A stretch of DNA of 64,000 nt from Bradyrhizobium diazoefficiens (GTDB lineage: Bacteria > Pseudomonadota > Alphaproteobacteria > Rhizobiales > Xanthobacteraceae), in contig NZ_JAENXS010000004.1 in NCBI RefSeq assembly GCF_016612535.1, forward strand, positions 1-64,000, read 5' to 3'. The notes beneath the pieces were generated by a model. It did not search any database. It was not told the origin of the DNA and saw nothing but the letters and a program-made list of their open reading frames with translations. Each line of letters opens with the position of its first letter. The stretch's first letter is position 1. This document shows positions 35,329 through 44,618 of the stretch, in pieces. The translations under genes were made by a program, and so were the position numbers.

Positions 35329-35750
35329 CGCTTTGCGCTCAGCAATCCCGCCTTGGTGAGCGCGCCCTCTAAAAAATCGTTCTCCAGCGTCAGCTCTCCG
35401 ATCTTGGCGTGTAGCGACTTCACATCGATGGCGGGTAACGCCGCCGCTGCACTGCCGCCGCCCGGACCGAACACATCGGCGGCCCCGCCCTCAAGCTGCG
35501 CTTTCCACGATGTGATCTGATTGGGATGGACGTCGAATTGCTCCGCCAACTGAGCCAGTGTCCGGTCACCCTTGACCGCGGGAAGTGCCACTTTCGCCTT
35601 GAAGGCCGGTGTGTGGTTCCGGCGTGCGCGTCTCGTCATCGTCTCTCCTGATTCGCGGGACAATCTTGCCCGCCGTCAGGCAGAACCTCCACTTATCGTA
35701 CCGTGCAGATTTCCGGAGCCGGCTCTCACAGCATGTACACGTGAGAGGCA
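34684..35750 (-). mobile_element. Truncated IS3-family element inside the recombinase 3' end
   Basis: The orfA-orfB pair covers 34685-35639. The right end is not pinned down; it lies somewhere between 35640 and about 35750, where the sequence GCAGAACCTCCACTTATCG may be part of a terminal repeat. The left end is missing and the breakpoint abuts the recombinase. No target duplication can be recognised. Confidence 0.7.
35325..35639 (-). CDS. IS3-family transposase OrfA
   Basis: From ATG 35639 the protein is 104 aa (MTRRARRNHTPAFKAKVALPAV). It has a HTH (TLAQLAEQFDVHPNQITSWKAQL) and a terminal zipper-like helix ending LSAKR. It overlaps orfB by the usual ATGA-type junction (35325-35328). The copy of the element is truncated at its other end, so this OrfA is a remnant gene. 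Confidence 0.8.
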   Translation of the reverse strand: MTRRARRNHTPAFKAKVALPAVKGDRTLAQLAEQFDVHPNQITSWKAQLEGGAADVFGPGGGSAAAALPAIDVKSLHAKIGELTLENDFLEGALTKAGLLSAKR

Positions 35751-36324
35751 TGATCCTCTCTAATATTCTTGATCAAAAGGTACAGCGCGTAGAGCGCGCA
35801 AAGACTGCCAACGACAAAAACCGCGTCCGCCAAGTCGTTCATATTTCCTGCCACCTTATAACTCCCGTTAGATCGACGTATTCATCGCGCCCGTAGAGCG
35901 CAAGTCGGAAGGAAATCGCCTTTATCTAGACTAGGCAGTGGACGCGGCGAGCCAACGGCTGGATCGAGGTGGATGAAGACTGGTTTTGCGCGTCGATAAG
36001 ACAGGGGGCGGCGCTAAGGAAGAACCCGATCGGGGAATTTGTCGGCGGCGAGACTCCGCCGCAGCTGCGTCACGCATTCGTGGGCATCGTGCCCGGAAAT
36101 TATTGTTGAACCTCGTCTTTCCGTTTCGTTTTCAGATTGTTCCTTTTCGGTGCAACAACCGCTGAGCCAAGCGAGGGGACTTATCCTGCCGAGGAGACAC
36201 GTTGCAGGAAGTGGCTTACACGAGCTTTTTGGTTACGCGACTGCTAAACGGTCGCGGTGCAGATCGCGCCGTCGGCGGGGCTCCAAATACGATTGGGCGA
36301 TCCGATTGTCAGGCAGCACGCGCG
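35751..36324. other. Non-coding or decayed stretch downstream of the IS remnant
   Basis: No gene can be supported in these 570 bases. Open frames at 36039-36429 on the plus strand are antisense to, or fall beside, the end of the copper oxidase gene, and have no family resemblance. Probably a scar region between mobile elements and the next gene cluster. Confidence 0.35.
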
Positions 36325-38427
36325 TCAGTCGGTCTGCCGGAGGTGGAGCCGAACGGCGCCATTGTCCTTGACCAGAGGGCCGGTGACGGTGACTTGGGGA
36401 AGAGGGCCGCTCGCACGAACGCGCGCTAACAGATCATCAAAGGCGGAGAGTTCCGCAGACGTGGGCAGCGCGGCCGTGCGCCGCGACCAATCCCATTGGA
36501 CCTTGTCAGCGGGGCCGAGCGGGCCAAGACCAATCAACCAACCGTTGCCCCGCAAGATCAACTGGTCCTGATCGAGTTCGGCAGCGCCGGTCAGGATCAC
36601 CTCCGCGCCGCGGAAATCGTAGCTTCCTTTGGCCATGTCGCGGAAGGTCGCCAGCCAGTCGGCCAGGTCTGGCAGATCTTGCTTTCTCAGAAACACCTCG
36701 GCTGTGGAGTCTGATGCGTTGGCGATCGCCTTGACCGTATCGACATCTTTCAATGCCTTCAGCGTCTGATAGGCGCCACCCCAGCAGGCCGCCAGTCCAT
36801 ATGGACAGCGTGAGGTCAAGCCGATCACCACCTTGGTGCCTTGTGCGGCAGCTTCGATTCGCCGGTCATGCGTCGAAAGGGCTTCAGTCGCCAGGGCCAG
36901 CCCTTTGGCATTTGCCGGATCGGCCGGTGCCTTCGCTATCTGACGGGCTTGCTCGATCCGAATGAAGCGGGCCTTGGAGGGGATGCCGTCGGCGGTAAGC
37001 AGAAACAGCATGTAGATTGCAGGCGGGCAGGTGCTCTGATCGCTCGGCAGGGTGATGCTGGCATGCTGACCCTGAACGTCGCATGCGATCTCAACAAAAC
37101 GCTGATTGGTATCCATGGAGTGGGTGACGGAGCCCGGCTTGACAAGGCTGGCGCGAACAGGCGCAGGGCCTGAAAAGCGCAACGACAGCGTTGAACCGGC
37201 CTGGGCTTCGGCTGGCGCATCCTCGATCTGCGGCCGTGCGCCACGGAACAGGTACGGTGGGCTGAAAATCTGCGCGCTGGTATGAACGTCCTTGGAATCG
37301 ATCGGCTGTCCGTTTGGAAGATATTCGCCGCCGCCAGCGCTCAGCACGCGTCCGTCAGGAAGCAGCAATGCGGTGGAATGATAGCAGCGATCTTCGGCCT
37401 CCGGGGCAAGCGTGGTCCATTGCCCGTCGCGCGGACTGAAGAGCTCGGCCTCGTGCACCGGTTCGCCTGGAGTAAGATCGTTGAAGCCGTCGCCGTTGCC
37501 GCCCTTTGTGCCGCCGGTCACCAGCACCGTGCCATCAGCAAGCAGGGTCGCATTGTGCTGGCGGCGCGGCCGTGACATCGGCCGGATCTCTCGCCACACG
37601 GGATCGGTTTCGCCGAAGTCGATCACCTCGCAGGCCGCCGTCGGGATCTTGCTGTCTGGATCATTGCCGCCGCCGATATAGATGATCTTGCCGGGCGCAT
37701 AGGTGAGGGAAGGGGCGTATTGTCGGTCTCCCTCATGTCGGCTCGGCGCCTTGGACCAGATGCCGCCACCCGTCGGATCCAAGAATTGCGAGATCGGGTC
37801 GGTGCCCGCAGCAAAGACGCGATCCTGTGACGTGGCGTGCAGCCGCGGATAGAGCGATAGAACCATGCCGCTGAGATCCCGCCAGCCGCCGGCAGCGCTC
37901 CAGATCTGCGGAACATGGTTGTTCTGCCAGGTGTTGGGCCCTTCACGGTAGCTGCCCGATGTGACGAGGATGTCGCCATCGAGGAGCGCGATGACGCTTG
38001 GATACCAGCGGCCATGGTTCATGGGAGGAAGCGGTGTCCAGCTGTTGGTCTTCCAATCGTAGAGCGATGCCTGATTGACGCCCTCGCCATCGACGAGATG
38101 CCCACCCGCAATAAACAGCCGTCCGTCAGATAGAAACGCATGGCCGGAGCAGAAAAGATTGACGGACGAACCATCCGGCATGATCGGAGACCTCGTCCTT
38201 CGAATCTGAAGGCTGGCCGGATCCAACAGGTAAACGTCAGTGTCATGCTGATCCATGCCGCCATCGAGATCGGTGCGGCGGCCCCAGAAGAGGACCTTGC
38301 CGTTTGGAAGCAGGTGGGTATGAACGGGCACGTTGGGCAGCTGAATGACCTGCTCCCACAAGCCTTCCCTTGCGTGCCTGGCGTCGTCCGCACTGCCGGA
38401 GTTTTCGCAGTCGCATGTCATGATCAC
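36325..38427 (-). CDS. Galactose-oxidase/glyoxal-oxidase-like copper radical oxidase with C-terminal extension
   Basis: This 700-aa protein has a kelch-like propeller with the radical-oxidase residues in place: Cys93 (NLFCSGHAFLSDGRLFIAGG), Tyr142 (GRWYPSVIALLDG), Tyr349 and His350 (CYHSTALLLPDGRVLSAGG) and His436 (PGSVTHSMDTNQRF). In known members Cys and Tyr form a crosslinked cofactor and Tyr/His/His bind copper. A DUF1929 domain (about 395-505) follows, then a 190-residue extension I do not recognise. No signal peptide is visible, unusual for this family. It diverges from the heme-binding-like gene set, with 240 bp between them. Substrate unknown (aldehyde or alcohol to acid, with H2O2). 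Confidence 0.85.
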   Translation of the reverse strand: MIMTCDCENSGSADDARHAREGLWEQVIQLPNVPVHTHLLPNGKVLFWGRRTDLDGGMDQHDTDVYLLDPASLQIRRTRSPIMPDGSSVNLFCSGHAFLSDGRLFIAGGHLVDGEGVNQASLYDWKTNSWTPLPPMNHGRWYPSVIALLDGDILVTSGSYREGPNTWQNNHVPQIWSAAGGWRDLSGMVLSLYPRLHATSQDRVFAAGTDPISQFLDPTGGGIWSKAPSRHEGDRQYAPSLTYAPGKIIYIGGGNDPDSKIPTAACEVIDFGETDPVWREIRPMSRPRRQHNATLLADGTVLVTGGTKGGNGDGFNDLTPGEPVHEAELFSPRDGQWTTLAPEAEDRCYHSTALLLPDGRVLSAGGGEYLPNGQPIDSKDVHTSAQIFSPPYLFRGARPQIEDAPAEAQAGSTLSLRFSGPAPVRASLVKPGSVTHSMDTNQRFVEIACDVQGQHASITLPSDQSTCPPAIYMLFLLTADGIPSKARFIRIEQARQIAKAPADPANAKGLALATEALSTHDRRIEAAAQGTKVVIGLTSRCPYGLAACWGGAYQTLKALKDVDTVKAIANASDSTAEVFLRKQDLPDLADWLATFRDMAKGSYDFRGAEVILTGAAELDQDQLILRGNGWLIGLGPLGPADKVQWDWSRRTAALPTSAELSAFDDLLARVRASGPLPQVTVTGPLVKDNGAVRLHLRQTD

Positions 38428-38577
38428 GCTTCCTTGTGCCTTCGATCATCAACGTCTTTGGTGAGGCCTCAGCGACCGACGCGACTTGCCGTCACATCGA
38501 GATCACATCCGCGCCCTAGATTGATCAAGCGTCTGCGGCGCAGCAAGTGGATCGCTTCTCGTGTAGTTCAAAAATAT

Positions 38578-38594
38578 GTCAACCTCACGTTGAC
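38578..38594. promoter_or_regulatory. Palindrome in the divergent promoter region
   Basis: GTCAACCTCACGTTGAC has perfect 6-bp arms (GTCAAC/GTTGAC) around 5 bases, 76 bp before the start of the plus-strand gene. A weaker repeat (TTCG...CGAA) follows at about 38620-38635. Both could be operator sites for divergent control. No regulator gene is beside it. Confidence 0.4.
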
Positions 38595-38669
38595 TAATCA
38601 CTTTTTCCGATTACGATACTTCGACATTCTGCGAAGACATTATCGATCAAACGAGATTTGGAGACGGTC

Positions 38670-39668
38670 GTGCCGATAGACACAGACTTTTCATTTGCGC
38701 ATGTGGTGCCCTCGACTGCAAAGGGCCTCGCCGCCCCCGATCTTCTCGGCCCGCTGCGACCGTTTGTCGGTCAGCCGGTCGCAGGCAAGGATGCGCAGCG
38801 CTCCTGGAGAGGGTCCGGCTTCAACCTGATCTGGCGTCCGAATTTCATCGGAGAGTTCGGCCCGAACGATTTCTTTCTGCAGCTCTTCTTCACTAGCGAA
38901 CAGATCGATTTCACCGAGATCACCGGCTCTGGGATCGCGAACCGCTCGCTGTTCGAAAAGACTGTCGTGCTCGGTGGGGCCGCCTATACCCAATCCATCA
39001 AGGATAGCTTCGACGGGTCGGGGCAGCACTTTGAGCCAGGCGTCTGGGCACATGCCCCGGTCATTGCCAATCCGAACGAGCCGACAACCGTGATCCGCAT
39101 GGGATCAATTCCACACGGTACCACCATCAATCTGCAAGGTACTGCGGTCGAAATTGCGGGACCGCCAACCTTCGATCCGGCCAGCATCACGCCGTTCACG
39201 ATCGGCAGCGCCGATGATGGCGCGACGGGGCTTGTGCCGTTTCCCAACGAAGAGGATTTCACCAAGGACAGCCCGTCGCGGACAGACCGCGCACGTCTTG
39301 CAGGTCTCAAGCCCGACCATCTGACCAACCCCAATCTCTTCCTGTCCGATGCGATCGCTGGCCAGAAGATCAGCCGAACGACGGTCCTGAAGCTGTCCTC
39401 GATTGCTCCCGATGTGACCATTCCAGCTCCCCGACCAGATATCGGGGGAGGGGTTGCCAATATCGCGTTCCTCGAAGGCAAAGGGGTTCCGAAGGCTGGT
39501 GGTCCAAATGGCGTCACTCAAACCGTCACCACGACGTTCTGGATCGAGGAGATCGATGACGGCTCCGGTCAGCCGGCGCTTCAGCTGCAATATACCCAGC
39601 GCGTGCTGCTGAATTTCAGCGGACTGAGCTGGCCCCACATCAGCGTCGGCACGTTGCGGCCCGTCTAG
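38670..39668 (+). CDS. Putative nitrobindin-like heme-binding barrel protein
   Basis: The start at GTG 38670 has GGAG 6 bp upstream; a TTG at 38658 would add four residues. The 332-aa protein has no signal peptide. Its N-terminal half (RSWRGSGFNLIWRPNF, NDFFLQLFFTSEQIDFTEITG, GQHFEPGVWAHAP, TTVIRMGSIPHGTTINLQG) follows the order of a nitrobindin/THAP4-like barrel. There a conserved His after the barrel turn (here HFEPG or IPHG) binds heme; this is a pattern match, not proof. The C-terminal half repeats a similar barrel-like arrangement (VTTTFWIEEID ... LQYTQRVLLNF). It is the first gene of the set running to 41945. Confidence 0.5.
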   Translation: MPIDTDFSFAHVVPSTAKGLAAPDLLGPLRPFVGQPVAGKDAQRSWRGSGFNLIWRPNFIGEFGPNDFFLQLFFTSEQIDFTEITGSGIANRSLFEKTVVLGGAAYTQSIKDSFDGSGQHFEPGVWAHAPVIANPNEPTTVIRMGSIPHGTTINLQGTAVEIAGPPTFDPASITPFTIGSADDGATGLVPFPNEEDFTKDSPSRTDRARLAGLKPDHLTNPNLFLSDAIAGQKISRTTVLKLSSIAPDVTIPAPRPDIGGGVANIAFLEGKGVPKAGGPNGVTQTVTTTFWIEEIDDGSGQPALQLQYTQRVLLNFSGLSWPHISVGTLRPV

Positions 39669-39774
39669 AATCTTACAGTTGGCGGTCGGCGCCCGCGTCT
39701 GGCTCGCGGGACCGTACAGCAAGTTGCACGATTCCAGTCAATGCGCGCGAGCGCGAAGCTGAGGGCAAACTGTC

Positions 39775-40086
39775 ATGCCGGATCTTGGCGTCGATCTCTG
39801 GAAATACGGGTTTTGTATCTTGGGAATCCTGATCAGCGTGCTGCTGCCGCCGCTATGGGCGTTCGTTAAAAGCAGCTTTGCGCCGCCGCCACCGGCTGGA
39901 GCTAAGGGGCTCGGCGCGATCGTGATGTCCTTCTGGACGTTGCTCTTGCCTTATTTGGCTTTGGGCGCAGCGTCCGCATTGACCTCCATTCTGATCATCG
40001 CCGTCGCCGGTCCCAAGATCGAGACCGCCGCGGCGGCAGTACTCGCAGGCTATGCCTGGGACTCAACCCTGCAGAAGCTAAAATAA
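39775..40086 (+). CDS. Small membrane protein before the C25-like protease
   Basis: This 103-aa protein has two hydrophobic segments: about 12-32 (GFCILGILISVLLPPLWAFV) and 53-78 (FWTLLLPYLALGAASALTSILIIAVAG). A Pro-rich short loop lies between them. It ends 14 bp before the protease start, and both are preceded by the heme-binding-like gene. Role unknown; it could anchor the protease or be its pore-forming partner, which is speculation. Confidence 0.6.
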   Translation: MPDLGVDLWKYGFCILGILISVLLPPLWAFVKSSFAPPPPAGAKGLGAIVMSFWTLLLPYLALGAASALTSILIIAVAGPKIETAAAAVLAGYAWDSTLQKLK

Positions 40087-40099
40087 GGCTTTGCCAAAA

Positions 40100-41701
40100 A
40101 TGGCTGTTGCACCAAAGGCGCCAGGCGCTGCCGACAAGGTCATCGTTGCGAACCGGGCGGGAATGACAGCCAAGTATGGCGCCGCAGGTGTTGCCTCCAT
40201 CCAGGCGGCCCTTTCTCGCTTGATCGCCGTCGATGCTGCGCGCGGCTTGACGACGATCATCCTCAATATCGACGACCAGACGCAAATGTCGGCATTCGGA
40301 GTAGCCCCGATCATCAATGCAGCTGATCAGTCCGGCGTCAAAAGGACGGTGGATGCGATCGATGCGAAGATCGCTCCGGACTATTTTCTATTGCTCGACG
40401 GCCCCGACGTCGTTCCCCACATCACGATGTCGTCGATCCCCGGATTGACCGACAGTGATCAAGATATCCCTGGCGATCTACCCTTCGCGTCGGCCGCGCC
40501 ATTTGGCAATAATGCGAGCGCTTACCTTGCGGTCACCCGCGTCGTTGGACGTCTGCCGATGACCAAAGGTTCCTCGGACGCGGCAGCCTTTGCCAAGATC
40601 ATCAACCTTGCGACCCAACACACGCCAAGACCACTTGCTGCGTATTCGTCGTTTTTCGCTATGAGCGCCGACAGCTGGAAAATATCGACGCAGCTCAATC
40701 TTTCCGCTCTGTTCGGAACCCATGATCCGCTCAGCGTGTCACCGGCAGACGGTCACAACGGCATCGATCCCTCGCTGAGATTGCTCACCCATCTGATCAA
40801 TTGCCACGGCGCGACCAATGATACGCGCTACTACGGACAGAGCGGGACCAACTTCCCGGTGGCGATGCAGAGCAGTCTCGTCGCGCCGCATCTAAGCCCG
40901 GGTACCGTGGCTGCCGCCGAATGTTGCTATGGCGCCGAAATCTTCGATCCAGCGCTCTCGGGCGCCGGTGGGGATCCGATGAGTATGGTCTACCTTGCCG
41001 GTGGCGCGGCTGCCTTCGTTGGCAGCACCACCATGTCCTATGGCCCGCCGAATTCAAACGCCCAGGCCGACCTGATGGTGCAGTACTTCATTGATGCCCT
41101 GTTGAAGGGGGCTTCGACCGGGCGGGCCATGTTGCAAGCACGCCAGCGCTTCATCAACACGCAGAAAATGTCGGACCCGGTCAACCTGAAGACGCTTGCT
41201 CAGTTCGTACTCTTTGGTGATCCCTCGATCGTCCCAGTGGCCGTGGTACCTGTCCAGGCCCCGGCGGGAGCCGTTGCCGCCGCGAACGCCCCGGTCGCGT
41301 CAGCCAAAGACCTCTTTAGCGCGCTCTCGACGGGCGATGATGCCAGCAGCGCCCGGAAGTCGCGCCGCATGGCACTCAAGAGCGAGGGTAGCGCGGTAGC
41401 ATCGGCGGCAACCTTTCTGGGGCGGCAGGTTCGCACGACCGACGCGGTCAAGGCCCGCGTTGAAGCTGTTGCGAAGCAGCGCGGCTTTTCGGGCAGTGTC
41501 GAGCTCTTTAACGTCGACGGCGGAGCTACATTCCGCCGGGTCGCGAAGTCAGCGGGGCGGCAGCCTCGGATTGCGGTCACGACCCAACTCGAGGAACATG
41601 TCGACGGTATATCCGGGAGTAAACACACCCTTGTGAGGGTGCTGGTTGCCCATATATTAGGGGATGGAATAGTCTCCTTGGATGAATCTGTGAGCCGATG
41701 A
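40100..41701 (+). CDS. Gingipain-like (C25/caspase-fold) cysteine protease, cytoplasmic form
   Basis: From ATG 40100 the protein is 533 aa (a TTG at 40091 is less likely). Residues about 93-155 read YFLLLDGPDVVPHI ... DLPFASAA ... YLAVTRVVGRLPM, the order LxGDxxxxP, D..YA, GRxP seen in C25 peptidases. The catalytic dyad is likely His236 (LLTHLINCHGATND) and Cys276 (AAAECCYGAEIF), as in gingipains and other caspase-fold enzymes. No signal peptide or sorting domain is present, unlike secreted gingipains. The C-terminal 130 residues are of unknown fold. Neighbours are a 2TM protein and a small beta-rich protein. Role is probably regulated cleavage inside the cell; substrate unknown. Confidence 0.75.
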   Translation: MAVAPKAPGAADKVIVANRAGMTAKYGAAGVASIQAALSRLIAVDAARGLTTIILNIDDQTQMSAFGVAPIINAADQSGVKRTVDAIDAKIAPDYFLLLDGPDVVPHITMSSIPGLTDSDQDIPGDLPFASAAPFGNNASAYLAVTRVVGRLPMTKGSSDAAAFAKIINLATQHTPRPLAAYSSFFAMSADSWKISTQLNLSALFGTHDPLSVSPADGHNGIDPSLRLLTHLINCHGATNDTRYYGQSGTNFPVAMQSSLVAPHLSPGTVAAAECCYGAEIFDPALSGAGGDPMSMVYLAGGAAAFVGSTTMSYGPPNSNAQADLMVQYFIDALLKGASTGRAMLQARQRFINTQKMSDPVNLKTLAQFVLFGDPSIVPVAVVPVQAPAGAVAAANAPVASAKDLFSALSTGDDASSARKSRRMALKSEGSAVASAATFLGRQVRTTDAVKARVEAVAKQRGFSGSVELFNVDGGATFRRVAKSAGRQPRIAVTTQLEEHVDGISGSKHTLVRVLVAHILGDGIVSLDESVSR

Positions 41702-41702
41702 C

Positions 41703-41945
41703 ATGGATCCAAAGTCAGTTGAGCTATCCGGGCGCGTCATGCGAGGTCGCGTCGGCGGCCAATCCAAGAGCGGGCGCGACGCCGTCACGCTGAAGAGCGA
41801 CGACGGAACAACGTATGTTTTGAGGAAGCGTGGCGGGCCGGCGTTCGGTGACCAGTCTTTGGACTCACTGGTAGGTAGCGCGCTGACCGTCAGTGGTCTG
41901 GCCATCGGCGACACCCTGATCATGGATAGCTGGCGGGAAAAGTAG
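41703..41945 (+). CDS. Small beta-rich protein after the protease gene
   Basis: This 80-aa protein starts 2 bp after the protease stop. The sequence (SVELSGRVMRGRVGGQSKSG, VTLKSDDGTTYVLRKRGGPAF, LVGSALTVSGLAIGDTLIM) looks like a five-stranded OB-type barrel. No enzymatic motif. Its placement suggests an inhibitor, substrate or adaptor of the protease; this is inference from position alone. Confidence 0.55.
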   Translation: MDPKSVELSGRVMRGRVGGQSKSGRDAVTLKSDDGTTYVLRKRGGPAFGDQSLDSLVGSALTVSGLAIGDTLIMDSWREK

Positions 41946-42142
41946 ACGCCGAACTTGCTGCAGCGACATCTGCGTTGAGCGGAATTGCGCGCAATGGCTG
42001 GCTCACAAGAGACCTTTTTTTGCCACCTCGTAAGAAACGTCGGTTGGGGGCTAACTACCAGCACTGTCTGCTTTCTGAAAATCGGAATATATTCCGTAAT
42101 CGAGTTATGCGCACCATATCAATGGCTTAGCCGAGCATCCGC

Positions 42143-43488
42143 GACCGCCGGGGTGCATCGCCGACCAGTCCGCTCTCTATGATGCAGCGCGGATAGGGGA
42201 GGCGGCAATGGTGCAGTCCCTGAAGCTCGGCGCAATCCCGGATGGAGAGGAGGCGCGAGGAATGGGCCGGCTCAACCGCTTGCCGATCATGGTGGCGATC
42301 GTGCTGGTGGTCGTTTTCTTTGCCGTGATCTTCTACGCCTGACATCGCGCGGCCTGTACTTCCGGCGCGACGCCGGCATCGATACGGCCTCGTCGAATCC
42401 GGCCTCGACTTACGCCGATCAGCTGAAGAAAGGCATCTCCAACGGCATCATCGGAGATCAGGCGGAAGCGCAAACATTCCAGCCGTCGCCGCAGCTGCCG
42501 GATACACCAAAACCGGCCAACAATCCCTTTTCTGGTCGACAACAGACCGAGGCGCGGGCCGGCTCGCAGCTCGAATCAGAGGCGCTATGGCGGGCGCGGC
42601 TCGAGCGCGAGGCGCATGAGCAATATCTGCGGGAGCGACAGCGCGAGCGGATGGCGCGCGTGCAGGCCAACGATGCCGCCCATGACTCACCGCTCGCCAT
42701 CAATCTGAGCAAGCTCCAGACAAGCGCGGCAACGGCAACGAGCAACACGGCGCTGGCAAGGACGACAACACCTGTCCTTGCGGGCGGCGCGTCCGATCTC
42801 TATGCGGCGACGTTGCGTGCCGGCTTCGGCATGCAGAACATCGATCAGAACGGACAGGCGGCGAAAGAGGATTTCTTCAACGCGGACCTCAAAAAGCTCG
42901 GCTACCTGCCCAACAAGGTTGTCACGCCGCGTCCGCTTACGAATTGAAGCGCGGGTCGGTCATTCCGGCGACGCTGATCACCGGCATCAATTCTGACCTC
43001 CCCGGTCGCATCACCGCCCAGGTCAGCCAGAACGTCTACGACAGCGCGACGGGCCATCATCTGTTGATCCCGCAGGGCGCGAAGCTCCTCGGTCGCTACG
43101 ATTCCAAGATTTCATTCGGGCAGAGCCGCGTCCTTGTGGTCTGGACTGACATCATCTTCCCAAACGGAGCGACGCTGCAGATCGGCGGCATGGCGGGCAC
43201 GGATGCGGAAGGCTATGGCGGCTTCAATGATCATTCGGATCGGCGATCATGATCGCCGCGATCGGTGCCGGATCGATATGTCAGTGCCCGCGAGTTCACC
43301 CTACGGGTATCGACAGACACCCTCGGATGCCGCGCGAAACAGCTTTGCCGAGACGTTTGGCCGGGTCGCCGAGCAGACCATCAGCAAGAACCTGAACGTC
43401 CAGCCGACCTTGGAAATCCGACCGGGCTATGTGTTCAACGTCCTCGTCGATCAGGACATGGTGTTTCCCGGCAATTATCAGGGGTGAG
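42143..43488 (+). pseudogene. trbI: Decayed second copy of the trbH end and trbI
   Basis: The stretch is a near-copy of 14667-16016: it starts within the trbH C terminus, keeps the trbH stop and the trbI start (ATG near 42208), and ends with NVLVDQDMVFPGNYQG and TGA at 43486-43488. Differences that break the frame include a one-base loss near 42337 (TTCTACGCCTGA), a deletion near 42925-42945, a loss of about 23 bases near 43230 and one base near 43270. Lower but high identity and many indels mark it as a dead duplicate. Direct orientation relative to the intact copy suggests either a remnant of another ICE or a duplication. Confidence 0.85.
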
Positions 43489-44017
43489 AGGCGACGTAAG
43501 GCTATTCAATTTTTGGCATCGCAGGCGGCCGTATCTGGGAAGAGGATACCAGGGTTTGATGCTGATCCCTTGCGAAGCGAATGCATGTAGAACATTCGAA
43601 GGTTTCGGGGGAAACGCCCTCAAAATTCGCTTCCATTGAAGGTGGTGAAAATTGAGTCGGGAGCTCTGGGAAGCCGATCGGCTCGTTGCTGTATTTCGAA
43701 GTGCCTCGTCGGCCGACAGAATAGGTGAACCGGCCCTCGCCGCCGCGTAGTTAGTGCATGCTGATATCGATCGAGCCGCGATTCGCCGTCACTTTCTTAT
43801 ACGCGCAGGCGAAAAAACGATCTTCCTCTTCACGTCGGACCGCACCTCGCTCGCTAGTGAGCGCCGCACGGACGTTCGACGGCGTCTTCGTTGGCACGGC
43901 ACGTCGTGAAGCAGAAGTCGCGGAGCGTTGCACATTTACAACCCGCAGAGCTGTACGAGGTCGTAAGCTGGTCGATCAGAGTGACCGAAACATATCGATA
44001 GATCAGCGGGGGCGAAC
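43489..44017. other. Non-coding stretch
   Basis: Roughly 530 bases without a supported gene follow the trbI pseudogene. Open frames on both strands are short and mutually overlapping with no family resemblance. Confidence 0.35.
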
Positions 44018-44212
44018 GTGTTTGATGTCTATCGCAATGGGAAGCGTGAATTGCTCGTTCTAAGCACAGGCTCCGCGATACCCGGGGCTTACTCTGCAAA
44101 TAAGTGGCGCAAGAGCAGAAAAAGAATTCTCAAAGTAAGCGACGAGATCAGGTCAACCGTTCAGCGAGAAGGGTATTACGTCCGCAGCTTGCGGGTCACG
44201 AAAAAGGGATGA
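44018..44212 (+). CDS. 64-aa conserved small protein
   Basis: GTG 44018 opens a basic protein (MFDVYRNGKRELLVLSTGSA ... KWRKSRKRILKVSDEIRSTVQREGYYVRSLRV). The composition and even codon-like pattern suggest a real small protein of a type often seen in Bradyrhizobium (recalled, not checked). It lies alone. Function unknown. Confidence 0.45.
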   Translation: MFDVYRNGKRELLVLSTGSAIPGAYSANKWRKSRKRILKVSDEIRSTVQREGYYVRSLRVTKKG

Positions 44213-44618
44213 TTTAGTTCGGGCGCTTCGGACCGCCGCGTCCTCCGATGTGCAATCCCGCCAGCATTACCCCCATCAAGCCGCTATCTTCTCGCTCTTC
44301 CGGGTATCGACCGCTACTTGGATAACTCGAAGCTGATGCCCGGCCATTCCCAAGCCAATATTTACCGAACTCCGATAGCGTTCTCGGCGCAACTTGCATA
44401 AGGCAATATCGGCCGATCGCAACCTCCTAACTGTTTGTAAACGGCTTCGGCGTAAAACGCGGACATTCTACAGATGGTCGGCTTCGCCATGGTTGTCATG
44501 GCAAAGCTAAATCCGAGTTGGCCTGTCCCGTTGTACTCGCGTATAACTATATTTTTCATCATCGCTTTTTGATCACTTTCGGCACCGCAACGCCGACCCG
44601 CAATAGAGAGTTGCGACG
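44213..44618. other. Non-coding stretch
   Basis: About 400 bases with only weak minus-strand frames. No gene supported. Confidence 0.3.

Noticed and set aside
42651..42947. Open frame with TrbI-like text at 42.7 kb as a functional gene
   Set aside because: Several frame-breaking indels around it show that this is part of the decayed trbI copy.
43758..44063. Plus-strand 101-aa frame
   Set aside because: No family look, overlaps a better small gene in another frame, and has unusual Arg/Ser-rich composition.
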